NCBI GenBank assembly: GCA_018384055.1 | Contig: JAHAZL010000053.1 | Span: 1-29,332, forward strand | Direction of reading: 5' to 3' | DNA from: Treponema sp. | GTDB lineage: Bacteria; Spirochaetota; Spirochaetia; Treponematales; Treponemataceae | DNA length: 29,332 nucleotides | In this document: in pieces, positions 15,766 to 24,100 of the stretch | How the letters are laid out: each line of letters starts with the position of its first letter | How positions within the stretch are numbered: position 1 is the first letter of the stretch | Program-made: the position numbers and the translations under genes | The notes under the pieces: model-generated | What the model was told of the DNA's origin: nothing | The model's database searches: none | The model's input: the letters and a program-made list of their open reading frames with translations, nothing else

Positions 15766-17316
15766 ATGAAGAATTTTGTTTTTTTATACGCAGGAGACAA
15801 TAGAAACTGCGCTTTTGATAGAGTTTTTTCCGGAAAATCAGCATTGGGACGTTCTTTGAAATGGGCTTCTGATATAGAAGATTGTGCTGGCATAATCGTT
15901 TTGGCATCAAATTCTAATGAAGTCAGGGTAAAGACCGAAATTGAAAGAGAAGGTGTAGAGAACGTAAAAATCATTGCAAAAGAAAATTGGAACTGCAGTG
16001 ACCTTATAGGCGAAATGGCAAAGGAAATGGCAGCTTCAAAAACCGTGAATGCAATATATTCTTCCGCAGACAGGCCTTTTCTTGATTCAAAGCTTACAAA
16101 AGAAATTCTTGAATGCCATGAAAAATATATTGCCGAGTACACTTTTGCAGACGGCTATCCATACGGGTTTGCCCCTGAGGTTATTCATTCGGGCACGCTG
16201 AACATTCTTTCTTCGCTTATAAATGAAAAATACAAGGAAGAAGGAAAGGCTGAAATCAGCAATGAATGCATTTTCAATTTGCTTAAAAAAGACATAAACT
16301 CCTTTGAAGTGGAAGCAGTTCTTGCTCCAAAGGATTACAGAATGCTTCGATTTGATTTTTCATGCGGAACCAAAAGAAATGCTCTTGCCTGCAAAAGACT
16401 TTACGACAAGGCCCTTGAAAAGAATGCTAGTTTTGATGCTGTAAGTTTCTCTGATCTTGCAGAAGAAAGTGCTGACGTTCAGCAGACTTTGCCCGCTTTC
16501 TACAACATTCAGGTTTCATCAAAATACAATTCTGCTCCTGTTTATTTGCCTCATGAAAATCCAGGTGATGTCAACATGTCCCTTGAAAACTTCAGTCAGA
16601 TTGTTTCCAGGATTGCAGAGTTTTCTGATGACGGAGTAGTAGGGCTTTCTGCATTTGGAGAACCGCTTTTAATTGAAAACATTGATGCCTATGCAGCCGA
16701 AGTTCTTAAGCATGAAAAACTTTCTGTGCTCATTGAAACTGATGGAACACTTGTAACAAAAGAACTTGCGGAGAAAATTTCGGAAATTTCAAATGACAGG
16801 GTAATCTGGATCGTTTCGGTTGATGCTGCAAGTCCAGACATGTATTCAAAAATAGTAAGGAACGGTTCCTTTGAAAAAGCTGTTTCATCAATTTCTGTTC
16901 TTGAACCTTTGTTCCCTGGAAATGTATTTCCACAATTTACAAGAATGAATGAAAATGAAGGGGAGCTGGAAGCTTTCTACCGCTATTGGCATGATTCTAA
17001 TTCTCCATCAAAGGGAAAACTTATAGTTCAGAAATATGATGACTGTTGTAAAAGTCTTCCTTCAAGAAAACCAGCAGACCTTTCTCCCCTAGAAAGAAAT
17101 GTTTGCTGGCATCTGAAACGTGACATGACTGTTCTTTCAAACGGTGATGTTCCTTTATGCAGACAGTTTGCTTTTGCATCAACCATTGGAAATGTCTTTA
17201 ATGAAGGACTTGAAGAAATCTGGAGCAAGACTCTTGCTACTGTAGAAAAACACATAAAGGGTGATTACGGCGAAAAGTGCAGGGACTGTGATGAATACTA
17301 TACCTTCAATTTTTAA
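15766..17316 (+). CDS. Spiro-SPASM family protein (radical-SAM-like, cluster cysteines absent)
   Basis: A 516-residue protein. Residues 1-240 resemble a GT-A nucleotidyltransferase fold (LYAGDNR start, SSADRPFL). Residues about 245-420 look like a radical SAM barrel (GEPLLIEN, IETDGTLVT, VSVDAASPDMYSKIV), but where CX3CX2C should be the sequence is Y254-N-S-A-P258-V-Y-L261. The C-terminus is a SPASM-like domain with C447, C465, C505 and C508 (CWHLKRD, PLCRQ, CRDC), enough for one iron-sulphur cluster. Radical SAM chemistry is therefore unlikely. I recall a spirochaete-only family of this type; its function is not known to me. The next three genes suggest a glycan or protein-modification role. 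There is no clear Shine-Dalgarno sequence. Confidence 0.8.
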   Translation: MKNFVFLYAGDNRNCAFDRVFSGKSALGRSLKWASDIEDCAGIIVLASNSNEVRVKTEIEREGVENVKIIAKENWNCSDLIGEMAKEMAASKTVNAIYSSADRPFLDSKLTKEILECHEKYIAEYTFADGYPYGFAPEVIHSGTLNILSSLINEKYKEEGKAEISNECIFNLLKKDINSFEVEAVLAPKDYRMLRFDFSCGTKRNALACKRLYDKALEKNASFDAVSFSDLAEESADVQQTLPAFYNIQVSSKYNSAPVYLPHENPGDVNMSLENFSQIVSRIAEFSDDGVVGLSAFGEPLLIENIDAYAAEVLKHEKLSVLIETDGTLVTKELAEKISEISNDRVIWIVSVDAASPDMYSKIVRNGSFEKAVSSISVLEPLFPGNVFPQFTRMNENEGELEAFYRYWHDSNSPSKGKLIVQKYDDCCKSLPSRKPADLSPLERNVCWHLKRDMTVLSNGDVPLCRQFAFASTIGNVFNEGLEEIWSKTLATVEKHIKGDYGEKCRDCDEYYTFNF

Positions 17317-18247
17317 CGAGCATAAAGTTTCATATACTGTTTTTGGCGGAACAGATGAAAATTTAAAAGTACTCATTCCGTCTGTTACCTGTGTTGTTCT
17401 AAGTAGAAACGGAAGACATTACAGGCAGGTTGCAATAGAAAACCTTCTTAGAAAGGGGTTTTCAAAAGTGATTTCCATCAGTCAGAAAAGTGAACAGCAT
17501 TCCATTGAACAGCTTACACATCTTTTTCCTAGCGTTGAGTTTATCGTTACATTGGAAGATGTTCCTCAGGGAGAAATGCTCAACATTGCCTTTGACCGTG
17601 CAAATACGGATTATGTTCTTGTTGTTCAGGAAGAATTGTGCGGTGAAAATTTTATATTTAATTCTTCTCTTGCAGAAAAACTCATTTCAAAAAAACAGTT
17701 TTGTGTTGCACCAAGACTTGTGTCTGAGTCAGGACAAAGAATTCCGGTTGTCTTTTGCCCTGATGTAAGAAAGGGTAAGTTAAGCGTTGAAGAGGAAACT
17801 TCCATGACTGACAGCCAGTTCACCCTTTATCCTTATGATTATGCAGGTTTCTATAATAGAGAAACTTTCTGTCTCCTTGGTGGATACGACTATACAATCA
17901 CATCGGAATACTGGCAGAAACTTGATCTATTTGTTCGCTCCTGGCTTTGGGGTGAAAAGATTTCAATTTCAAATGTGCTCGAATTGACTTATGCAGAATC
18001 TGTTCCGGAAGAAGACAGGACTGTAGAATTGTCATACCTGAGGTTCTATCTTAAAAACATTCTTCCCGTGTTTGTTTCCGACCATGCAAGAATTTCAAAA
18101 TCATCTTTCTTAAGATTTAAGTTTGGAAATTCCTGTGGCTTTGTTGAATCCTGGCATCAATTCAAGGATGCCATCAGGTGGACTTCGGATAACCAGTACC
18201 GTTTTAAGACAGATATAATTTCTTTGATTGAAAATTGGGGTAAGTAA
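17291..18247 (+). CDS. GT-A-type (family 2-like) glycosyltransferase, putative
   Basis: I start at ATG 17291, with AGGGA six bases upstream, giving 318 residues and a 26-bp overlap with the spiro-SPASM gene. The N-terminal part (VTCVVLSRNGRHYRQVAIENLLRKGFSKVISISQ, then EMLNIAFDRANTDYVLVVQEEL) follows the strand-helix pattern of family 2 glycosyltransferases. The DxD-like site would be near this position but is not canonical (QEEL). A later YAGFYNRETFCLLGGYD resembles the acceptor-side segment of such enzymes. No membrane helices. The stop overlaps the next start (TAATG), so the three genes are tightly coupled. Donor and acceptor are unknown. Confidence 0.6.
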   Translation: MNTIPSIFNEHKVSYTVFGGTDENLKVLIPSVTCVVLSRNGRHYRQVAIENLLRKGFSKVISISQKSEQHSIEQLTHLFPSVEFIVTLEDVPQGEMLNIAFDRANTDYVLVVQEELCGENFIFNSSLAEKLISKKQFCVAPRLVSESGQRIPVVFCPDVRKGKLSVEEETSMTDSQFTLYPYDYAGFYNRETFCLLGGYDYTITSEYWQKLDLFVRSWLWGEKISISNVLELTYAESVPEEDRTVELSYLRFYLKNILPVFVSDHARISKSSFLRFKFGNSCGFVESWHQFKDAIRWTSDNQYRFKTDIISLIENWGK

Positions 18248-20787
18248 TGAACCTGAAAAACATTGCAGCTAAAATAAAGAAACTTGCCACCGGTAAAAAA
18301 AAGTTGGTGGTAATAGTTCAGTGCAGAATGTCCTCTTCAAGACTTCCGGGCAAAGCTCTCATGCCTCTTGGAGGAAAAACTGTACTTGAGTGGACATTGG
18401 CATCCATGAAAAAGATTCATGCAAGTGAATATTATCTTGCTGTTGATGTAGCAAGCAGGGAAGCTCTTGAACCGGTTGCAAAAAAATGCGGCTGGAATTG
18501 CTATGCAGGTTCTCTTGAAGATGTTCTTGACCGTTTCTGCAGCGTAATAAAACTTTCAAAGGCTGATGTAGTTGTTAGGGCAACAGCAGATAATCCTTTC
18601 CTTTTTTATGAAGCAGCACAGGAAATGATTGAAGAATATTTCAGCAGGGAAGAAACAGATCCTTCTGACTACCTTACATATTCAGGGCTTCCTCATGGTT
18701 CAGGAGTTGAAATGTTCAATGCCCATTCACTTTTGAAAGCTGCTGAAGAAACCGATGATCCTTATGACCATGAACATGTTGGACCCGCCCTCTACAATCA
18801 TACTGACAGATACAAGTGTGATTTTATTAAGGCTCCTGCGAAATACAATCATCCTGAATACAGGACAACAATTGATACAAGGGATGATTATCACAAAGCT
18901 CTGGAAATAGTAGAAGAAATTTCCGGACAGGAACCTGTTGTTGAACCTTATAGAACAGAAGTCATCCTTAAAGCCCTTGAAATTCCTGCCGTTAAAAATC
19001 CTGTTCTTCTAGTTCCTTCTGTAAAAAAAGGACAGGGGACAGGCCACTTGAGAAGATGCCTTTCTCTTGCCGTAGAAAACAAATGGGATGTGTATATTCC
19101 CTCTGATGCCGATTTGCCACAGCTGGAAAACCTTTTAGAGGCTGCAGAAGCCAACGGCCTTGAAAAGTACCATGTTATAAAAAGCCTTGATGAACTTTCA
19201 TATTATTCCGTTGTGATTACAGATCTGTTTAAGACAGATGGGGCAATGGCTGCAAAACTGTCGTCAAAAGCCACTGTAATAGCTATGGATGAAGGCAACG
19301 ACGACAGTGACTATGCAGATTATGTTCTTGATGTCCTTCCTTCGGCAAACCACAACAGGATTGTTAATGTATCTGCTCCGCATCTTATTTCCCGTCCAGA
19401 AAAGAAGCGCAGTGTTGAACAGAAATCAACTGCCTTGAGGAATGCCCTGGTAGTTCTTGGCGGCGAAGATCCTTCAAACCTTACCATGCCTGCGGTTATT
19501 GCTCTTGCAGAGAATGAAATTTATGTAACTGCAATTGTTCCAAAAGAAACAGAACAGGAAAGATTTGAAAAGAAACTTCCTGAACATTTAAGCAAATTCG
19601 TAAAGTTCAGCCTCCCTGTAGATAACCTTAAGGAAAAACTTTTCAACTATGATTTGATTGTTACTCATTATGGATTTACGGCATTTGAAGCCGCATCTGC
19701 AAATTGTGCGGTAATTCTACTTGGAACAACTCCTCTTCATGTTGAATTATCTGAAAATTACGGATTCAAGTGCCTTGCACCTTCTCAGATTACAGGAAGC
19801 AGGGTTAGGGAGCTTTTGGAAAACAAAGAAAGTCTCTATATGGAAGAACAGGTTGCCAATACTGATACTCTTGCTGAATTTACGGCAAGGCTTTCCAGCG
19901 GAAATCATTTTATGTGTCCTGTATGCCAGAAGAACGATGTTTCAAAAAACAAGGTTATTGCCCGTATTCCAGAAAGGACTTTCCGACGCTGCAATGATTG
20001 CGGAATGATTTACATAGGTTGGACCGTAAAGGAAAAGCAGACGGAATACAACCGTGCCTACTTCTTTGAAGATTACGAAAAACAGTACGGCAAAACATAT
20101 CTTGATGATTATGCTTCGATCAAATCCCAGTGTGTTCGCCGTATTGGACAGATAGATTTCCTTTACAGGCATAGGGGACGAAGACTCGGCAAGTCCGTAA
20201 CTCCATCCGTACTCGACATTGGATGTGCAATGGGACCTTTTCTGTCTGCTGCAAACGATTCAGGCTGGCAGGTTTTTGGTGCCGACATTTCCCAAGATGC
20301 CGTAGATTATGTACAGAAGAATTTGAACTTCCCTGCTGTCTGTACACCTTTCCCGGAAGGCAATTTTGAAACTGAATTTGGCGTTGGAAAATTTGATGCC
20401 GTAACCATGTGGTATGTTATAGAACATTTCCAGAACCTTGATGCAGTGCTTAAAAAGGTTTCAGAACTGGTTAAACCAGACGGAATATTTGCCTTCAGCA
20501 CACCTTCTGGTTCGGGGGTAAGCGCCAGGTTCAATACAAGGACCTTCTTTGAGCAGAGCCCTTCGGATCATTTTTCCATCTGGGAACTGAACCGTGTAAA
20601 GGGCATTCTGGCTCGCTACGGATTTGAAGTAATAAGGATAACTTCAACAGGTATTCATCCGGAAAGATTCCCTGTTGCAAAAAGAAAGGGACTTAAGCCT
20701 GGTTCACTTAGGTTCAAGCTCCTGGCTTCCTACAGCAGGATGTTCAAACTGGGTGACACCTTTGAGATTTACTGCAGGAAAAAATAA
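18247..20787 (+). CDS. Fusion: SpsF-like nucleotidyltransferase / PseG-like / class I methyltransferase
   Basis: An 846-residue fusion. Residues about 18-235: SpsF-type cytidylyltransferase with QCRMSSSRLPGK (R27, K36), ATADNPF and TIDTRDDY. Residues about 250-520: SpsG/PseG-like glycosyltransferase-B-type domain with GTGHLRR (H267), VVLGGEDPSN (405-411) and VTHYGFTAFEA; PseG itself hydrolyses UDP-sugars in pseudaminic acid synthesis. Residues 557-585: two knuckles, CPVC and CNDC, probably binding zinc, as in sugar methyltransferases. Residues about 600-846: SAM-dependent methyltransferase with LDIGCAMGPF (D657). Together they could activate and methylate an unusual sugar for a surface or flagellar glycan; the exact sugar is unknown. 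Followed by a terminator. Confidence 0.85.
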   Translation: MNLKNIAAKIKKLATGKKKLVVIVQCRMSSSRLPGKALMPLGGKTVLEWTLASMKKIHASEYYLAVDVASREALEPVAKKCGWNCYAGSLEDVLDRFCSVIKLSKADVVVRATADNPFLFYEAAQEMIEEYFSREETDPSDYLTYSGLPHGSGVEMFNAHSLLKAAEETDDPYDHEHVGPALYNHTDRYKCDFIKAPAKYNHPEYRTTIDTRDDYHKALEIVEEISGQEPVVEPYRTEVILKALEIPAVKNPVLLVPSVKKGQGTGHLRRCLSLAVENKWDVYIPSDADLPQLENLLEAAEANGLEKYHVIKSLDELSYYSVVITDLFKTDGAMAAKLSSKATVIAMDEGNDDSDYADYVLDVLPSANHNRIVNVSAPHLISRPEKKRSVEQKSTALRNALVVLGGEDPSNLTMPAVIALAENEIYVTAIVPKETEQERFEKKLPEHLSKFVKFSLPVDNLKEKLFNYDLIVTHYGFTAFEAASANCAVILLGTTPLHVELSENYGFKCLAPSQITGSRVRELLENKESLYMEEQVANTDTLAEFTARLSSGNHFMCPVCQKNDVSKNKVIARIPERTFRRCNDCGMIYIGWTVKEKQTEYNRAYFFEDYEKQYGKTYLDDYASIKSQCVRRIGQIDFLYRHRGRRLGKSVTPSVLDIGCAMGPFLSAANDSGWQVFGADISQDAVDYVQKNLNFPAVCTPFPEGNFETEFGVGKFDAVTMWYVIEHFQNLDAVLKKVSELVKPDGIFAFSTPSGSGVSARFNTRTFFEQSPSDHFSIWELNRVKGILARYGFEVIRITSTGIHPERFPVAKRKGLKPGSLRFKLLASYSRMFKLGDTFEIYCRKK

Positions 20788-20795
20788 GATTTTGA

Positions 20796-20824
20796 AGTCC
20801 TCAAAGCAATTTGGGGGCTTTTTT
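20796..20824 (+). terminator. Rho-independent terminator after the fusion gene
   Basis: AGTCCTCAAA (20796-20805) pairs with TTTGGGGGCT (20810-20819) in a 10-bp stem with two G-T pairs and a GCAA loop, followed by TTTTTT. It separates the spiro-SPASM operon from the ATP-grasp gene. Confidence 0.85.
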
Positions 20825-20917
20825 GCTTTGTCTTCCCCTGGCCATAGTTTTCATTGCTAAAACTTTATTTTACAAGCCTCTAAAACTGCCGTTTTTTTCT
20901 GCCGAAAATAAAGTGCA

Positions 20918-22474
20918 ATGGGTGAAAAATATATTCTTATTTTGGGCGCAGGCCTTATGCAGCGTCCGTCGATTGAAGCCGCTAAAGAACTTGGATACAA
21001 GACTCTCGTAATTGATGCAAATCCGAATGCTGTTTGCGTTCCTTTCGCAGACCGTTTTGAAAAAGTGGACCTTAAGGATAGGGAAGCCATAGCTGAACTG
21101 GCACTTTCAATGAAAGACAACCTTGCCGCAATCTTTACAGCGGGGACAGACTTCAGTGCAAGCGTTTCCTATGCCGCTGAAAAATGCGGTCTTCCTTCTC
21201 ATTCGTTTGATGCTGCCCTCAATGCAAGCAACAAGGTACGCATGAGGCAGTGTTTTGCAAAGCATGGAATTCCATCTCCGGATTTTTTTGAAGCGGACAG
21301 TGATTATCATTCAAAGGTGGAAAATGGCACTGCAGGTGAAATTTCATTCCCTAAAGTCGTAAAGCCTGTTGATAACATGGGGGCCCGCGGATGCCGTCTT
21401 GTTCGAAATGCTGAAGAATTTATCCCGGCCTTGAAAGAGGCAATCGAATATTCAAGGACGGGAAAAGCCATTGTTGAAGATTACATGGCAGGCCCTGAAT
21501 TTTCCATTGATGCCCTTGTATGCAACGGAAAAGTAACTATCACGGGTTTTGCAGACCGCCACATCTATTTCGAACCTTATTTCATTGAATTGGGGCATAC
21601 TATGCCTTCCGAAGTTTCTCCAAAAGTAAAGGCTGAACTTGTAGAATGCTTTACAAAGGCAGTTCATGCCCTTGGCCTTACAACCGGCGTTGCAAAAGGC
21701 GACATAAAGTATACGGAAAAAGGTCCAATGATCGGTGAAATTGCAGGTCGTCTTTCTGGAGGCTACATGTCCGGCTGGACTTTCCCTTATTCTTCCGGTG
21801 TAAACCTTACAAAAGAAGCCATGAAAATTGCTTTGGGACAGTCTCCGGAAAGCACAAGGACTCCGGAAGTTCAGTCTGTAAAATACAGTCATGAAAGGGC
21901 ATTCATTTCCGTACCTGGAAAAATAAAGGCAATTTACGGCCAGGACAATGCCATTGCAAGTCCATACATAAAGAACCTTTTCTTCCGCGTAAAGGAAGGT
22001 TCTGAAGTTGATTTTCCCCGCAACAATGTAGAAAAGTGCGGTAATGTAATCACCCTTTCTGAAAAGAGGGAACTATCCCTTTGGGGTGCAGAATCTGCAG
22101 TATCACAGATTGTTCTTAGGCTTGAAGGCAATAACAAGGCAACGGAAGACTTTCTTGCAGGCATAGAACTTCCTCATGAAAAGGGATTTCCTTACAGTGC
22201 CTATAGCCTTGATTCAGAAGAATATTCAGCCTTTGAAAAGGAAATCTGCGGTTCAGGAAAGATATGTGCAGATGAAAAAGTGTCAGGATGGATTCCGTCA
22301 TGTCTGAAGGGAAAACAATTAAAGGACTGGAATTACAGAACCATTGGACAGACTCTAAGGATGTTTGATGTTATATGTCCTGTTCATAAGGCTTTTGATA
22401 AAGAAAAGTTCTGGAAATACCTGCTTAGGGGCGGAATTCAGGCTATATTATACTATGCAGACAGTGCGGAATAA
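20918..22474 (+). CDS. ATP-grasp family carboxylate-amine ligase, putative
   Basis: A 518-residue protein. A Rossmann-like pre-ATP-grasp domain (ILILGAGLMQRPSIEAAKELGY, DANPNAV) is followed by the ATP-grasp core: PKVVKPVDNMGARGCRLV (the lysine and glycine loop), AIVEDYMAGPEFSIDALV and GDIKYTEKGPMIGEIAGRLSGG, which supplies acidic metal ligands. The family joins a carboxylate, via acyl phosphate, to an amine. The last ~110 residues (from GFPYSAYSLD) match nothing I recognise. It follows a terminator but no good promoter or Shine-Dalgarno sequence is visible. Three bases separate it from the amidase gene, so it heads the amidase-GerMN run. The substrate is unknown; it may serve the preceding glycan genes. 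Confidence 0.82.
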   Translation: MGEKYILILGAGLMQRPSIEAAKELGYKTLVIDANPNAVCVPFADRFEKVDLKDREAIAELALSMKDNLAAIFTAGTDFSASVSYAAEKCGLPSHSFDAALNASNKVRMRQCFAKHGIPSPDFFEADSDYHSKVENGTAGEISFPKVVKPVDNMGARGCRLVRNAEEFIPALKEAIEYSRTGKAIVEDYMAGPEFSIDALVCNGKVTITGFADRHIYFEPYFIELGHTMPSEVSPKVKAELVECFTKAVHALGLTTGVAKGDIKYTEKGPMIGEIAGRLSGGYMSGWTFPYSSGVNLTKEAMKIALGQSPESTRTPEVQSVKYSHERAFISVPGKIKAIYGQDNAIASPYIKNLFFRVKEGSEVDFPRNNVEKCGNVITLSEKRELSLWGAESAVSQIVLRLEGNNKATEDFLAGIELPHEKGFPYSAYSLDSEEYSAFEKEICGSGKICADEKVSGWIPSCLKGKQLKDWNYRTIGQTLRMFDVICPVHKAFDKEKFWKYLLRGGIQAILYYADSAE

Positions 22475-22477
22475 AAA

Positions 22478-23512
22478 ATGAAAAGACTGTTTTTTACTAT
22501 TTTAGCGGCATTATTCCTTTTCTCCCATGTTTTTGCGGAAAATGCAAAGCCTGCTGATTTTCTTGCAGGTGCCCAGAAGGCAGGCATGACTTTCTATTGG
22601 GATCCCCTTACTTCAAGCGGATTGATAGAAAAAAACGGACACAGAATCTCTTTCCATGCTGGGGATGATTTTGTCCTTCAGGATTACAAGACTGTCCTCA
22701 ATGAAAAGGCTCCTGTCCTGGAAAACGGAAAACTGGTTACAAATGCTTCTTTCCTGAACAGTGCGGAAAATTTCTTCAAGACTGAAAGCAATGATAATCC
22801 CTATAGAATTGGTGCCATCCTCATTGACCCTGGTCATGGCGGTAAAGACCCTGGCACAAGCAAGGTCCATAAAATCAATGGAAAGAACATTACCCTTAAG
22901 GAAAAAGACATAAACCTAAAGGTCGGGCTCAAACTCCGTGATTATCTTAAAAAAGCCTATCCGGACAAACAGATTCTCATGACAAGAAGCAGGGATGTAT
23001 ATCTTTCCCTAAATCAGCGCACTGAAATCGCCAATTCTGTAAGGCTTAAGGACAATGAAGCCATTCTTTTCATTTCAATCCATGTAAATTCCAATTTCAA
23101 TGAATCTGCATCAGGATATGAAGTTTGGTATCTGTCTCCAGGTTACAGGCGACAGGTATTGAATGCAAAAAGTGCAGGGGAAGAAAAAAGCCTTCTTCCT
23201 ATCCTCAACAGCATGATGGAAGAGGAATACACTACGGAATCAATCCTCATTGCCAAATTCATTCTTGACGGAATGACGGCTCAGGTAGGTTCCCAGACCA
23301 ATTCCCGTGGCATCAAGGCAGAAGAATGGTATGTATGCAAGAATTCAAACATGCCAAGCGTCCTCATAGAACTAGGATTTGTTACAAACAAGAAGGAAGC
23401 GGCTCTTCTCCATGATGACAAGTACTTGCAGAAGTTATCCTTTGGAATATATAATGGCCTGCAGGCTTTCGTGACCCATTTTGAACGGTCTAGGGGCTTT
23501 ACGGGAAAATAA
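22478..23512 (+). CDS. N-acetylmuramoyl-L-alanine amidase (Amidase_3)
   Basis: A 344-residue periplasmic zinc amidase that cleaves the bond between MurNAc and L-Ala in peptidoglycan. The signal peptide is MKRLFFTILAALFLFSHVFA, cut before ENAK. Residues about 25-110 form a small domain (copper-amine-oxidase-N/AMIN-like in position). The catalytic domain carries DPGHGG (H120), KEKDIN (E142), SIHVN (H202) and VLIELGF (E298), so zinc ligands and the catalytic glutamate are all present. It lies between the ATP-grasp gene and a GerMN gene, then FlaA; I recall the same order (amidase, small protein, flaA) in T. pallidum. A role in cell separation or flagellar insertion is plausible. Confidence 0.92.
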   Translation: MKRLFFTILAALFLFSHVFAENAKPADFLAGAQKAGMTFYWDPLTSSGLIEKNGHRISFHAGDDFVLQDYKTVLNEKAPVLENGKLVTNASFLNSAENFFKTESNDNPYRIGAILIDPGHGGKDPGTSKVHKINGKNITLKEKDINLKVGLKLRDYLKKAYPDKQILMTRSRDVYLSLNQRTEIANSVRLKDNEAILFISIHVNSNFNESASGYEVWYLSPGYRRQVLNAKSAGEEKSLLPILNSMMEEEYTTESILIAKFILDGMTAQVGSQTNSRGIKAEEWYVCKNSNMPSVLIELGFVTNKKEAALLHDDKYLQKLSFGIYNGLQAFVTHFERSRGFTGK

Positions 23513-23517
23513 AAAAA

Positions 23518-23985
23518 ATGAAGACGGAACTAAAAAACAAAAGGATTTTCTATGCTTTTCTCGGGATATTAATCGGTTCATTTGTTGTTTCTCTTGCATC
23601 ATTCTTCCTTCATTCTAACAAGGTTCGGCGGCTGTGCCTTTTCATGTCCTATGACTCCGACAGACTGTGTTCGGAAGTAAGGTATTTCCCAAGGATGGAT
23701 AGAAATGAGGCCGTCACCGCTTTTGTGGAAGATTTGCTTCTTGGACCATTTACCAACAGATACAAGTCGATTTATTCCAAGGGAACAAAGCTTGAATTTT
23801 GTTTTTCAAAGGGAAAGACCCTTTATTTAGGCCTTTCTGCAGAGGCGCTAAAAACGGATGAGGAAGTTACCGATATTCGTAGAAGTGCTGAATTGATTCG
23901 CAAAAATATTGTGAAAAATTTCACAAGTTTTAATAAAATTTGCATATTTATTGATGGAGCTGAGGTGTCTGGAGAGGAGTTTTAG
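23518..23985 (+). CDS. GerMN-domain membrane-anchored protein
   Basis: A 155-residue protein with one N-terminal membrane helix (about 10-31, AFLGILIGSFVVSLASFFL) and a periplasmic domain of the GerMN type: VRRLCLFMSYDSDRLCSEVRYFPR, then EAVTAFVEDLLLGPF, GTKLEFCFSKGKTLYLGLSAEAL and KICIFIDGAEV. GerMN domains are small adaptor domains found with peptidoglycan amidases and spore-envelope proteins. The gene begins 5 bp after the amidase stop, so a shared complex is likely. Start codon context has no strong ribosome site, consistent with coupling to the amidase gene. Confidence 0.82.
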   Translation: MKTELKNKRIFYAFLGILIGSFVVSLASFFLHSNKVRRLCLFMSYDSDRLCSEVRYFPRMDRNEAVTAFVEDLLLGPFTNRYKSIYSKGTKLEFCFSKGKTLYLGLSAEALKTDEEVTDIRRSAELIRKNIVKNFTSFNKICIFIDGAEVSGEEF

Positions 23986-23999
23986 AGCCAATAAATTTC

Positions 24000-24019
24000 A
24001 GTTTTTTTTAAAAAAAACT
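24000..24019. promoter_or_regulatory. Perfect 20-bp A/T palindrome upstream of flaA
   Basis: AGTTTTTTTTAAAAAAAACT lies 8 bp upstream of the flaA -35 box, between the GerMN gene and flaA. The position fits an UP-like element for RNA polymerase; the hairpin is too AT-rich to be a convincing terminator. Confidence 0.4.
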
Positions 24020-24027
24020 AAAATAAG

Positions 24028-24056
24028 TTGACAAAATAAGGTTCTTAATAGATACT
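24028..24056 (+). promoter_or_regulatory. flaA promoter
   Basis: TTGACA (24028-24033), 17-bp spacer, GATACT (24051-24056). The -35 is perfect consensus. The predicted start near 24063 gives a leader of about 38 nt with GGAG (24091-24094) before the ATG at 24101. This is sigma-70-like rather than a flagellar sigma-28 promoter. Confidence 0.75.
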
Positions 24057-24100
24057 TAAATAACAAGGCTACATCAAATATGTATTAAAAGGAGCTTCAT

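Noticed and set aside
17261..17290. Upstream start at 17261 for the glycosyltransferase
   Set aside because: It deepens the overlap with the spiro-SPASM gene without a ribosome site; ATG 17291 has AGGGA at 6 bases.
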